From JBBQWZ01 sp038210135 (lineage in GTDB: Bacteria; Acidobacteriota; Terriglobia; Bryobacterales; Bryobacteraceae): 52,695 nt of DNA. A program made the translations under genes and the position numbers. The notes beneath the pieces are model-generated. The model had not been told where the DNA came from and did not search any database. It saw only the letters and a program-made list of their open reading frames with translations. Of this stretch, positions 1-7,191 are shown in pieces. The stretch lies in assembly GCA_038210135.1 (NCBI GenBank), contig JBBQWZ010000048.1, positions 1-52,695 on the forward strand, in the 5' to 3' direction. Positions within the stretch are counted from its first letter, which is position 1. Every line of letters begins with the position of its first letter.

Positions 1-71
1 CCGAGGCCGCGCTCGAAATGCAACGCGCCAAGCGCCAGCTCCTGCACCGCATCGCCAAACTCAGCGCTTGA
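1..71 (+). CDS. 3' end of an unidentified gene (partial)
   Basis: An open frame enters from the left edge and stops with TGA at 69-71. The 22 visible residues (EAALEMQRAKRQLLHRIAKLSA broken as EAALEMQRAK then RQLLHRIAKLSA) form a basic amphipathic helix rich in Ala, Leu, Arg. The C-terminal helix of an F-type ATPase epsilon subunit can look like this, but the piece is far too short to call. No function is assigned. Confidence 0.45.
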   Translation, partial: EAALEMQRAKRQLLHRIAKLSA

Positions 72-393
72 TCGCTACCAAACGCCCGACCCCGGAGCGC
101 TGTGGAAATGCCGGGCCGTGGACGTCCGTGGAAAACCGCCAACGCCAGCGATGGGCGCACCGCGCCGGTTTCCCACCGCCGCCCACCGCCCTTTGAAAAC
201 GCTACCGCGTTTACCACATTCCCACAGCGCCTACGATTGCTTCTTTCCTCAAACAAAAAAGAAAGACTCCAGCCTCACCCACCCTCAACGCCCCGCTTCA
301 GGCTCATCCTTCGATGAGAAAATGCTCGTTTCGCGCAACAAATTCTCAGCGCACCAATCGCACTTCTTCCTCACAATGCCAAAATGAAGTCCT
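72..393. other. Intergenic stretch without a recognised gene
   Basis: About 320 bases lie between the partial gene at the left edge and the fucose-isomerase-like gene. Small open frames here are out of step with each other and resemble nothing I recognise. A purine-rich run (AACAAAAAAGAAAGAC) sits near 255. No tRNA, clear promoter or terminator was seen. Confidence 0.5.
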
Positions 394-2004
394 ATGTCCG
401 AGCCAGTCATCCTCGTCGCCAGCGGCGACCTTCGCCTTTCCGCCAACCAAGGTTGTTGGCCAGCGCAAGAAGCAGTCGAAACGGCGGTTATTGCCGCCAT
501 AGAATCTCTGAGGTCTACCGTCCGACGCGGACACGCCTACGATCCCGTCAAGAGACACGGATTTCTCGATAGCCAGAAGCATGGCATGGAGGTCTTTCGC
601 CAGATCCCGCCGACCGCGCCGCTGATCGTCGTCGAGGCCGTCTGGCAATACAGCCACCATGTTCTTTCTGGCCTCATTACTCATCAGGGGCCGATCCTGA
701 CCATCGCAAACTGGAACGGCCAATGGCCCGGCCTGGTCGGTATGCTGAACCTCAACGGATCGCTGACCAAAGCCGGCGTCAAGTACGACACTCTGTGGAG
801 CGTCGATTTCAAAGACGACTTCTTCATGAAAGGGCTCGGAAGCTGGCTCCAAGGTAAAGGCGTTCCGCAGGATCTCTCGCACGTCAAGCCGCTGTCCGCT
901 TTCCAACTGCCTAAGGACGCCGAGGCAACCGGAGCCGCGCTCGCGAAAGAATTGAAGCGCGACAAAGCCATTATGGGAATCTTCGACGAAGGCTGCATGG
1001 GTATGTACAATGCCATCGTTCCCGACGATCTGCTCCACGCTCTCGGCATCTATAAGGAGCGCCTTTCGCAGAGCGCCCTCTACGCCGCTATGCGCGAAGT
1101 CCCCGATGCCGAAGCCAATGGCGTCCGTCAGTGGCTCGACGCCAAAGGCATGCGCTTCCTCACCGGACCGAACGAAGAAACCGATCTCACCGACGCCCAG
1201 ATTCACGAGCAGTGCAAGATGTACATCGCCGCTCTTCGCATCGCCGACGACTTCGGTTGCGCGGCCATCGGTATCCAATACCAGCAGGGTCTGAAAGACC
1301 TGACGCCCGCCTCCGATCTGATCGAAGGATTGCTCAATAACGTCGATCGCCCGCCGGTCACCAGCAAAACCACTGGCAAAATCATTCACGAAAACACCGC
1401 TCTACCGCATTTCAATGAAGTCGATGAATGCGCCGGTATCGACGCGCTTTGCACCAATCGTATCTGGAATAAGTTAGGATTCGCGCCGGAAAATACGCTT
1501 CACGACATCCGCTACGGCGAGAATTACACCTTCGCCGACGGCAAGACCGAATTTGTCTGGGTCTTCGAAATTTCGGGAGCCGCCCCGCCCGCGCACTTCG
1601 TGGATGGATATAAAGGAACCACCAGCGAGCGCCAGCCCGCGATGTATTTCCGCTTAGGCGGAGGCACCGTCAAAGGTAATAGTAAGCCCGGCGAAATCGT
1701 CTGGAGCCGCGTCTTCGTCGATAACGGAAAGCTGAAAGCCGACCTCGGTCGCGCCAAAGTCGTCGCTCTGCCGCAGGAAGAAACCGAACGCCGCTGGCAG
1801 ATGACTACGCCTCACTGGCCCATCATGAGCGCCGTCCTCCATGGCGTTTCGCGCGATCAGCTCATGGCGAAACACAAGGCCAATCACATCCACGTCGCGT
1901 ACGCCCCCGACGCCGGCGGAGCGATTCAGGCTATGGCCGCCAAAGCCGCCATGTTCCGCGAACTCGGCCTCGAGGTCTCGATCTGCGGCGACACGGGACT
2001 GTAA
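394..2004 (+). CDS. L-fucose isomerase-like protein
   Basis: 536 residues, soluble, no signal peptide. It resembles the L-fucose/L-arabinose isomerase fold family, metal-dependent enzymes that interconvert aldoses and ketoses. Landmarks are an N-terminal Rossmann-like half, a central segment FDEGCMGMYNAIVPDDLL, a later NEVDECAGIDAL segment, and a C-terminal segment KANHIHVAYAPDAGGA where the family carries its metal-binding His. The length is slightly below that of E. coli FucI (about 590). The Gfo/Idh/MocA oxidoreductase follows after 55 bases on the same strand, which fits a sugar-catabolic pair. The substrate cannot be read from sequence. The start is ATG, with only a weak ribosome-binding site. 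The family call is fairly safe, fucose specificity is not. Confidence 0.75.
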   Translation: MSEPVILVASGDLRLSANQGCWPAQEAVETAVIAAIESLRSTVRRGHAYDPVKRHGFLDSQKHGMEVFRQIPPTAPLIVVEAVWQYSHHVLSGLITHQGPILTIANWNGQWPGLVGMLNLNGSLTKAGVKYDTLWSVDFKDDFFMKGLGSWLQGKGVPQDLSHVKPLSAFQLPKDAEATGAALAKELKRDKAIMGIFDEGCMGMYNAIVPDDLLHALGIYKERLSQSALYAAMREVPDAEANGVRQWLDAKGMRFLTGPNEETDLTDAQIHEQCKMYIAALRIADDFGCAAIGIQYQQGLKDLTPASDLIEGLLNNVDRPPVTSKTTGKIIHENTALPHFNEVDECAGIDALCTNRIWNKLGFAPENTLHDIRYGENYTFADGKTEFVWVFEISGAAPPAHFVDGYKGTTSERQPAMYFRLGGGTVKGNSKPGEIVWSRVFVDNGKLKADLGRAKVVALPQEETERRWQMTTPHWPIMSAVLHGVSRDQLMAKHKANHIHVAYAPDAGGAIQAMAAKAAMFRELGLEVSICGDTGL

Positions 2005-2059
2005 CGGACCAGAGATTGCCAATCGCGCTTGTCCGCCGCTTCGCTAAACTAGTCACCGA

Positions 2060-3079
2060 ATGCGAGTCGGCATCATCGGCACCGGGGCCATCGCCCACAA
2101 ACACGCGGAAGTCTACCGGAACATCGGATGGGAGGTCACTGCCTCCACCAACATCGTTCAATCCGCGGGCGAAGCCTTCGTCGCGAAATGGGGCGGCGAC
2201 TTCGTGCCGACGTGGGAAGACGTCGTCAAACACACCAAGGTTGATCTCGTTGACCTTTGTACCTTCCCCGATTTTCGCCTGCAGCCGTTCGCCCTTTGCG
2301 CCGAATATAGGAAAGCGATCCAGGTCCAGAAGCCCATCGCTGTAAATCTCGAAACCGCGCGTGAGATGATCGATATCGCCCGCAAAGCCGGAATCGTCTT
2401 CGGCGTCGTCAGTCAGAGTCGCTTCAACGACGCCGGCCTGTTCCTCAACAAAGCGATCTCAGCGGGCCGGCTCGGCAAAATCATCGAGGCCGACGCCTAC
2501 GTCAAGTGGTGGCGCAGCGAAGAATACTACTCGCGGCCCATCAAAGGCAGTTGGGCGACGGAAGGCGGCGGAGCGCTCATCAATCAGGCCATCCACCAAG
2601 TCGATCTGCTCCTCTGGCTGATCGGCCGCATCGAAGAAGTCAGCGCCTACTGGCACCTCGGTGCGCGCCACAAAATCGAATCCGAAGACGCCATCAACAC
2701 CATGTTCCGCTTCGCCAACGGAGCCACGGGAATCATCCAGGCCGCCACCGCCTTTTGGCCCGGCTTCACCGAACACATCGAGATCCACGGAACGAAAGGC
2801 TCCGCCGTTATCACCGGCGATCGCCTGACTTCCTGGCAGGTCGAGATGGACGAAGGCGAGCCGCCGCCGATCGCGAACGACGTAGCCAGCGGATCCTCCG
2901 ATCCCATGGCGATTTCGCTGACGCCCTTCGAGCGCCAGTTCCGCGACCTCGGAGCAGCCATTGAAGCCGGACGCCAACCAGCCGTGTCCGGCGAAGACGG
3001 GTATCGCGCCCTCGAATTTGTTTTGAGCGCCTACCAATCCTGCCGCACGGGCGAAAAGGTTCGCATCGCAAATGGCTGA
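2060..3079 (+). CDS. Gfo/Idh/MocA family NAD(P)-dependent oxidoreductase
   Basis: 339 residues. The N-terminal Rossmann fold starts at once with MRVGIIGTGAIAHKHAEVY, the GxGxxA dinucleotide-binding loop. The usual EKP motif is seen as QKPIAVNLETA at about residues 93-103, and the C-terminal substrate domain has the catalytic-type GGGALINQAIHQVDLLLW (His followed by Asp three residues later). Such enzymes oxidise sugars, inositols or their derivatives in the cytoplasm. It lies downstream of a sugar isomerase-like gene and its stop overlaps the thrB start by 8 bases, so the two are likely translated from one message. The substrate is unknown. Confidence 0.88.
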   Translation: MRVGIIGTGAIAHKHAEVYRNIGWEVTASTNIVQSAGEAFVAKWGGDFVPTWEDVVKHTKVDLVDLCTFPDFRLQPFALCAEYRKAIQVQKPIAVNLETAREMIDIARKAGIVFGVVSQSRFNDAGLFLNKAISAGRLGKIIEADAYVKWWRSEEYYSRPIKGSWATEGGGALINQAIHQVDLLLWLIGRIEEVSAYWHLGARHKIESEDAINTMFRFANGATGIIQAATAFWPGFTEHIEIHGTKGSAVITGDRLTSWQVEMDEGEPPPIANDVASGSSDPMAISLTPFERQFRDLGAAIEAGRQPAVSGEDGYRALEFVLSAYQSCRTGEKVRIANG

Positions 3080-4001
3080 TTCGCCCAGCAAGATCGCCCG
3101 CACTGTCCGCATCCCCGCCTCAAGCGCGAACCTCGGACCTGGCTTCGACGCCCTCGGCTTGGCCCTCGGCATCTATCTCGAATGCCGCTTCTCGCCCGCG
3201 CGCGAACTCTCCATCTCGGTCACCGGCCGCGACGCCGCGATGATCTCGACCGCCTCCGACAATCTGATCTGGCAAACTGCGCTCGACGTAGCGCGGGATA
3301 ACGGCGGAGGCAAATTCCCCTACGGCCTCGAACCCATCAAGCTCGAAATCAATAACGACATTCCCATCGGCAAGGGACTGGGTTCCTCAGCCGCCGCCCT
3401 CGTCGCCGGAGTCGTCATCGCCGAGCAGCTCCTCGGCCTCAACTGGAAGCCGCACCGCGTACTTGACGAAGCCGCGCGCATCGAGGGTCACCCTGACAAC
3501 GTCGCCGCCTGCGTCCTCGGCTCCATCGTCACCAGCGCCATCGATTCCGGCGGAGTCGCCCGCGCCGTGCGTCTCGAACTCCCGCCCAGCTACGACGTCG
3601 CCGTGGTCGTCCCCGATTTCATCCTTCCCACCAGCATCGCGCGCAGCGTGCTGCCGGATTCCTATTCGCGCGCCGACGCGATCTTCAACGTCCAGCGCAG
3701 CGCCCTCCTCATCGGGGCTCTCCTCACTGGAACCACTAGCGCCTTTCCCGCCGCGCTTGAAGATCGGATGCACCAGCCGTACCGCTTCAAGCTGGTGCCG
3801 GGCCTCGAGGAGATGACCAAACTCCGCGCACCCGGCCTGCTTGGGTGCGCCCTCAGTGGAGCCGGTCCCTCGGTGCTTGTCTTCTACGAAAAAGGCAGCG
3901 AAGAAGTCTGCACCTTCGTCCGGCAGATTTTCGAAATGCATGGGCATCACGCGGAAGTAGTCCACGCGACCATTGCGAAGTCGGGCTATCAAATCGAGTA
4001 G
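3072..4001 (+). CDS. thrB: Homoserine kinase
   Basis: 309 residues, the usual length for ThrB of the GHMP kinase family. It phosphorylates L-homoserine with ATP in threonine biosynthesis. All three GHMP motifs are visible: SSANLGPGFDALGLAL near residue 17, the ATP-binding loop PIGKGLGSSAAALVAG near residue 98, and the C-terminal GCALSGAGPSVLVF near residue 257. The ATG sits inside the end of the preceding oxidoreductase gene (8-base overlap), which suggests translational coupling even though the two functions are unrelated. A threonine synthase partner is not in the window. Confidence 0.93.
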   Translation: MADSPSKIARTVRIPASSANLGPGFDALGLALGIYLECRFSPARELSISVTGRDAAMISTASDNLIWQTALDVARDNGGGKFPYGLEPIKLEINNDIPIGKGLGSSAAALVAGVVIAEQLLGLNWKPHRVLDEAARIEGHPDNVAACVLGSIVTSAIDSGGVARAVRLELPPSYDVAVVVPDFILPTSIARSVLPDSYSRADAIFNVQRSALLIGALLTGTTSAFPAALEDRMHQPYRFKLVPGLEEMTKLRAPGLLGCALSGAGPSVLVFYEKGSEEVCTFVRQIFEMHGHHAEVVHATIAKSGYQIE

Positions 4002-4093
4002 CCTCGCTCACGAGCGACGGTCACGGAGCCGGACCCGGCACGACCGAAACAAAATCCGCGCCGTCGCGCTCTTTGTGTCAAATTAGGAAGTTC

Positions 4094-5536
4094 ATGGCAG
4101 AATCTCCCATCACCGCGCGCGACAAGGATTTCGCGACCTGGTATCAAGACGTCGTGCTTCAAGGCGACATGGCCGAGCCGGCCGAAATTGTCAAAGGCTG
4201 CATGGTCATCAAGCCGAACGGTTACGCCGTGTGGGAAATCCTGCAGCGTGAGCTCGACACGCGTTTCAAGGCCACGGGCCATCAGAACATTTATCTGCCG
4301 CTCCTGATCCCGCAATCCTTCCTGAAGAAGGAAGCCGAGCACATCGAGGGCTTCGCGCCGGAGCTCGCCGTCGTCACCATCGCCGGTGGCAAGGAGCTCG
4401 AGGAGCCTTACGTCATTCGTCCGACTTCAGAAACCATCGTTGGGCACTTCTTCGCAAAGTGGGTCCAGAGTTATCGCGACTTACCGCTGCTCTACAACCA
4501 GTGGGCCAACGTCATCCGCTGGGAACTTCGGACGCGAATGTTCCTGCGCACGACGGAATTCCTCTGGCAGGAAGGCCACACCGCGCACGCAACCCACGAA
4601 GAAGCAATCGAAGAAACACTCCGCATGCTCGACGTCTACGCGGAAGTCGCCGAGGACGTCATGGCGATGCCCGTGATCAAGGGCGCGAAAAGCCGCGCCG
4701 AAAAGTTCGCTGGAGCCCTTCGCTCGTTTTCGATCGAAGCCATGATGCAGAACGGCTACGCGCTCCAGGCCGGAACCAGCCACGATCTTGCGCAGAACTT
4801 CGGCAAAGCCTTCGATGTGCAGTTTCAGACCAAGGAAGGCAAACTCGATTACGTTTGGCAGACCAGCTGGGGCGTTTCGACGCGCCTGATTGGCGGACTC
4901 ATCATGACGCATTCGGACGACAAGGGGCTGGTACTTCCTCCAAAGGTCGCGCCCGTCAAGGCCGTCATCGTGCCCATCTTCCGCAAGGAAGAAGAGCGCA
5001 GCGCGGTGATGGAAGTCGCCACCAAGCTCGCGCGCGAGTTGGGAGCTCATGTGGACACTCGCGAGGGCCAGAGCCCGGGCGCGAAATTTTTTCATTGGGA
5101 ACGCCGAGGGATTCCGGTCGTCTTTGAACTCGGCCCCCGCGACGTCGCGAGCGGCAACATTGTTTTGAAACGCCGCGATACCGGCAGCAAAGAAGTCATC
5201 CCGCAAACCGAGGCCGCGGCGAAGCTTGCTCATACTCTCGAAGCAATGCAGAAACACCTGTTTGAGACTGCCAAGCAGCGCCGCGCCGACAATACGATTC
5301 TTGCGAATTCGATTGAGGAAGTCGAATCTATTCTCCGCGACGTCACGGCCGAAAAGGGCGGCGGCAAATTCGTCATGGCACATTTAAAAGACGACCCCGC
5401 CAACGACGCGCGCATCAAGGAATTTAAGGCGAGCGTGCGGAATATCCCGTCGGTTGACGAATTCGACGGACCCGGCAAATGCATCCTGACCGGCGAAACC
5501 GTAGATCGCCGCGTAGTCATCGCGAAATCGTATTAG
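4094..5536 (+). CDS. proS: Prolyl-tRNA synthetase, class-3 (eukaryote/archaeon-like) type
   Basis: 480 residues, matching type-3 ProS, which lacks the bacterial editing insertion. It charges tRNA-Pro with proline in the cytoplasm. Class II motif 2 is at RWELRTRMFLRTTEFLWQEG, motif 3 at GLIMTHSDDKGLVLPPKVAP, then an anticodon-binding domain and the C-terminal zinc-type extension ending in the characteristic tyrosine (VVIAKSY). The frame is open upstream to 3845, inside thrB, but the ATG at 4094 is preceded by AGGAAG and gives the family-typical beginning MAESPITARDKDFATWYQDV, so this start is preferred. A palindromic repeat begins at the base right after the TAG stop. Confidence 0.95.
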   Translation: MAESPITARDKDFATWYQDVVLQGDMAEPAEIVKGCMVIKPNGYAVWEILQRELDTRFKATGHQNIYLPLLIPQSFLKKEAEHIEGFAPELAVVTIAGGKELEEPYVIRPTSETIVGHFFAKWVQSYRDLPLLYNQWANVIRWELRTRMFLRTTEFLWQEGHTAHATHEEAIEETLRMLDVYAEVAEDVMAMPVIKGAKSRAEKFAGALRSFSIEAMMQNGYALQAGTSHDLAQNFGKAFDVQFQTKEGKLDYVWQTSWGVSTRLIGGLIMTHSDDKGLVLPPKVAPVKAVIVPIFRKEEERSAVMEVATKLARELGAHVDTREGQSPGAKFFHWERRGIPVVFELGPRDVASGNIVLKRRDTGSKEVIPQTEAAAKLAHTLEAMQKHLFETAKQRRADNTILANSIEEVESILRDVTAEKGGGKFVMAHLKDDPANDARIKEFKASVRNIPSVDEFDGPGKCILTGETVDRRVVIAKSY

Positions 5537-5618
5537 GTGACATGGGCCTCCGGTGTGGATCAAAGTGGCATAGGCCTCCAGCCTGTAGATCAACGTGGCA
5601 TAGGCCTCCGGCCTGTGC
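5537..5618 (+). repeat. Three copies of the GTGGCATAGGCC palindrome (family A)
   Basis: Three head-to-tail units start at 5537, 5565 and 5595. The best one reads GTGGCATAGGCCTCC then GGCCTGTG; AGGCC and GGCCT pair around a TCC loop, and the outer bases extend the stem to nine pairs with one T-G pair. The first unit is degenerate. The array starts directly after the proS stop codon. Further copies are at 29804-29995, 46366-46414 and 49210-49289. Confidence 0.85.
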
Positions 5619-5665
5619 CCGCGCCAAACTAGAAAGCCGCAACGAGCGGCCCAAGGACTTAAATC

Positions 5666-7189
5666 TTGAATTCGCGACTCGCCAAATTCGCCGCCTCAAT
5701 TCTGATTCCGCCAATCGGACTCTGGCTCACGTGGTTTAAATCGGGTTGGCGCTGGCCGCGCAAAATCCTCGCCACCCTCGGACTCGCCATCTGGACCGTA
5801 GCCGCGATGATCCTCTTCTTCGGCCTCCGCATCGAATTCAACGGCGGCACCACCGGCGCCGTCTTCTCTTTTTACAAACCCGAAGCGCATTTCCAGAAGC
5901 TCGAAAAGAGCCGCGCCGAACAGCAGAAAGCAGATCCCGTCATCGCCGTCGCCGCGCCCACTCCGGTTGCCGGGACACCGGATCCCGAAGCCGCGCGCAA
6001 ACTCTCGCAGGACGCCTTCGACAAGCTGCCGTCCTACTGGACCACCTTCCGCGGACCGGACGAAGGCGGCATCTACACCCAAACTCCGACGCTCGAAAAA
6101 TGGCCGGATTCCGGCCTGAAACCAGTTTGGACGGAACCCATCGGAGGAGGCTACGCTTCGTTTGTTATCGCAAAAGGAATCGCGTACACCATCGAACAAC
6201 GCCGCAAACAGGAGGTCGTCGCCGCCTACGTACTCGCCACTGGCCGCGAAATGTGGACCCACAAGTGGGACACCGAATTCACGGAACAGCTCGGCGGCGA
6301 TGGACCACGCGCAACGCCCACCTATGACGGCGGCCGCATTTATTCGCTCGGAGCTAGCGGCGAATTCCGCTGCCTCAACTCCGTCACCGGTGCGAAAGTT
6401 TGGTCGCGCAATATCCTGACCGATGCCGCCGCCACCAACCTGCAATGGGGAGTTTCCGGTGCGCCTCTGATCGTCGATGACACTGTTATCGTCCTGCCGG
6501 GCGGACCCGCCGGCAAATCGGTCGCCGCCTACAACAAGCTCACCGGAGCGCCGGTTTGGTCCGCGCTCGATGACAAGGCCTCCTACGTTTCGCCGATGCT
6601 GGTCACGCTGAATGGCAAACGTCAGATCCTGGTAGTCACCGGACACCGCGTCGCCGGACTTGCTCCGGAAAGCGGAGCCCTGCTTTGGGAACATCCCTGG
6701 CAGACCACCAACGACATCAACATCGCGCAGCCCATCGTCGTCGGCGGGAACCGTGTTTACATTTCCGCCGGCTATGGACACGGCTCGGAAGTGTTCGAGC
6801 TGACTCCGGCCGCAGATGGCAAAATCGAAACCAAAACCATCTGGCAGAATACGAAAATGAAAAACAAATTCGCCAGCGCCGTGCTGCTCGGCGATTACGT
6901 CTACGGCCTCGACGAATCCATTCTCGCCTGCATCGACGTGCGGACCGGCGATCTGAAGTGGAAGGGCGGCCGCTATGGCTACGGGCAGATCGCGCTCGCC
7001 AATAACCAGATCATCGTGCTCACCGAAAGCGGAGAGCTGGCGCTGGTCCAGGCCACACCGGATCGCTATCAGGAAATCAGCCGGTCCGCCGCACTCTCGG
7101 GCAAGACGTGGAACGTGCCCGCCTTGTCCGATGGTTATCTACTAGTCCGGAACACCACCCAGATGGCCGCGTTCCGGATAGCGAAGTGA
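5666..7189 (+). CDS. Membrane-anchored PQQ-like beta-propeller protein
   Basis: 507 residues. Two hydrophobic segments lie near the N terminus (about residues 9-24 and 31-50), followed by a linker rich in Ala and Pro and then a long series of repeats such as GGRIYSLGASGEFRCLNSVT and VYGLDESILACIDVRTGDLK, typical of PQQ-like propellers (BamB or quinoprotein-dehydrogenase-like folds). The propeller probably lies in the periplasm, held by the N-terminal segments. No quinoprotein catalytic set could be confirmed, so a binding or scaffold role is as likely as an enzyme. The start is TTG at 5666, chosen because AAGGA lies eight bases upstream and no ATG fits. It converges on the sedolisin gene with a two-base gap. 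Confidence 0.82.
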   Translation: MNSRLAKFAASILIPPIGLWLTWFKSGWRWPRKILATLGLAIWTVAAMILFFGLRIEFNGGTTGAVFSFYKPEAHFQKLEKSRAEQQKADPVIAVAAPTPVAGTPDPEAARKLSQDAFDKLPSYWTTFRGPDEGGIYTQTPTLEKWPDSGLKPVWTEPIGGGYASFVIAKGIAYTIEQRRKQEVVAAYVLATGREMWTHKWDTEFTEQLGGDGPRATPTYDGGRIYSLGASGEFRCLNSVTGAKVWSRNILTDAAATNLQWGVSGAPLIVDDTVIVLPGGPAGKSVAAYNKLTGAPVWSALDDKASYVSPMLVTLNGKRQILVVTGHRVAGLAPESGALLWEHPWQTTNDINIAQPIVVGGNRVYISAGYGHGSEVFELTPAADGKIETKTIWQNTKMKNKFASAVLLGDYVYGLDESILACIDVRTGDLKWKGGRYGYGQIALANNQIIVLTESGELALVQATPDRYQEISRSAALSGKTWNVPALSDGYLLVRNTTQMAAFRIAK

Positions 7190-7191
7190 CG

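Noticed and set aside
346..1389. Long minus-strand frame opposite the fucose-isomerase-like gene
   Set aside because: A shadow frame caused by GC-rich codon bias; its translation has no family features.
3845..4093. N-terminal extension of proS
   Set aside because: It lies inside thrB in another frame; the AGGAAG-preceded ATG at 4094 gives the family-typical start.
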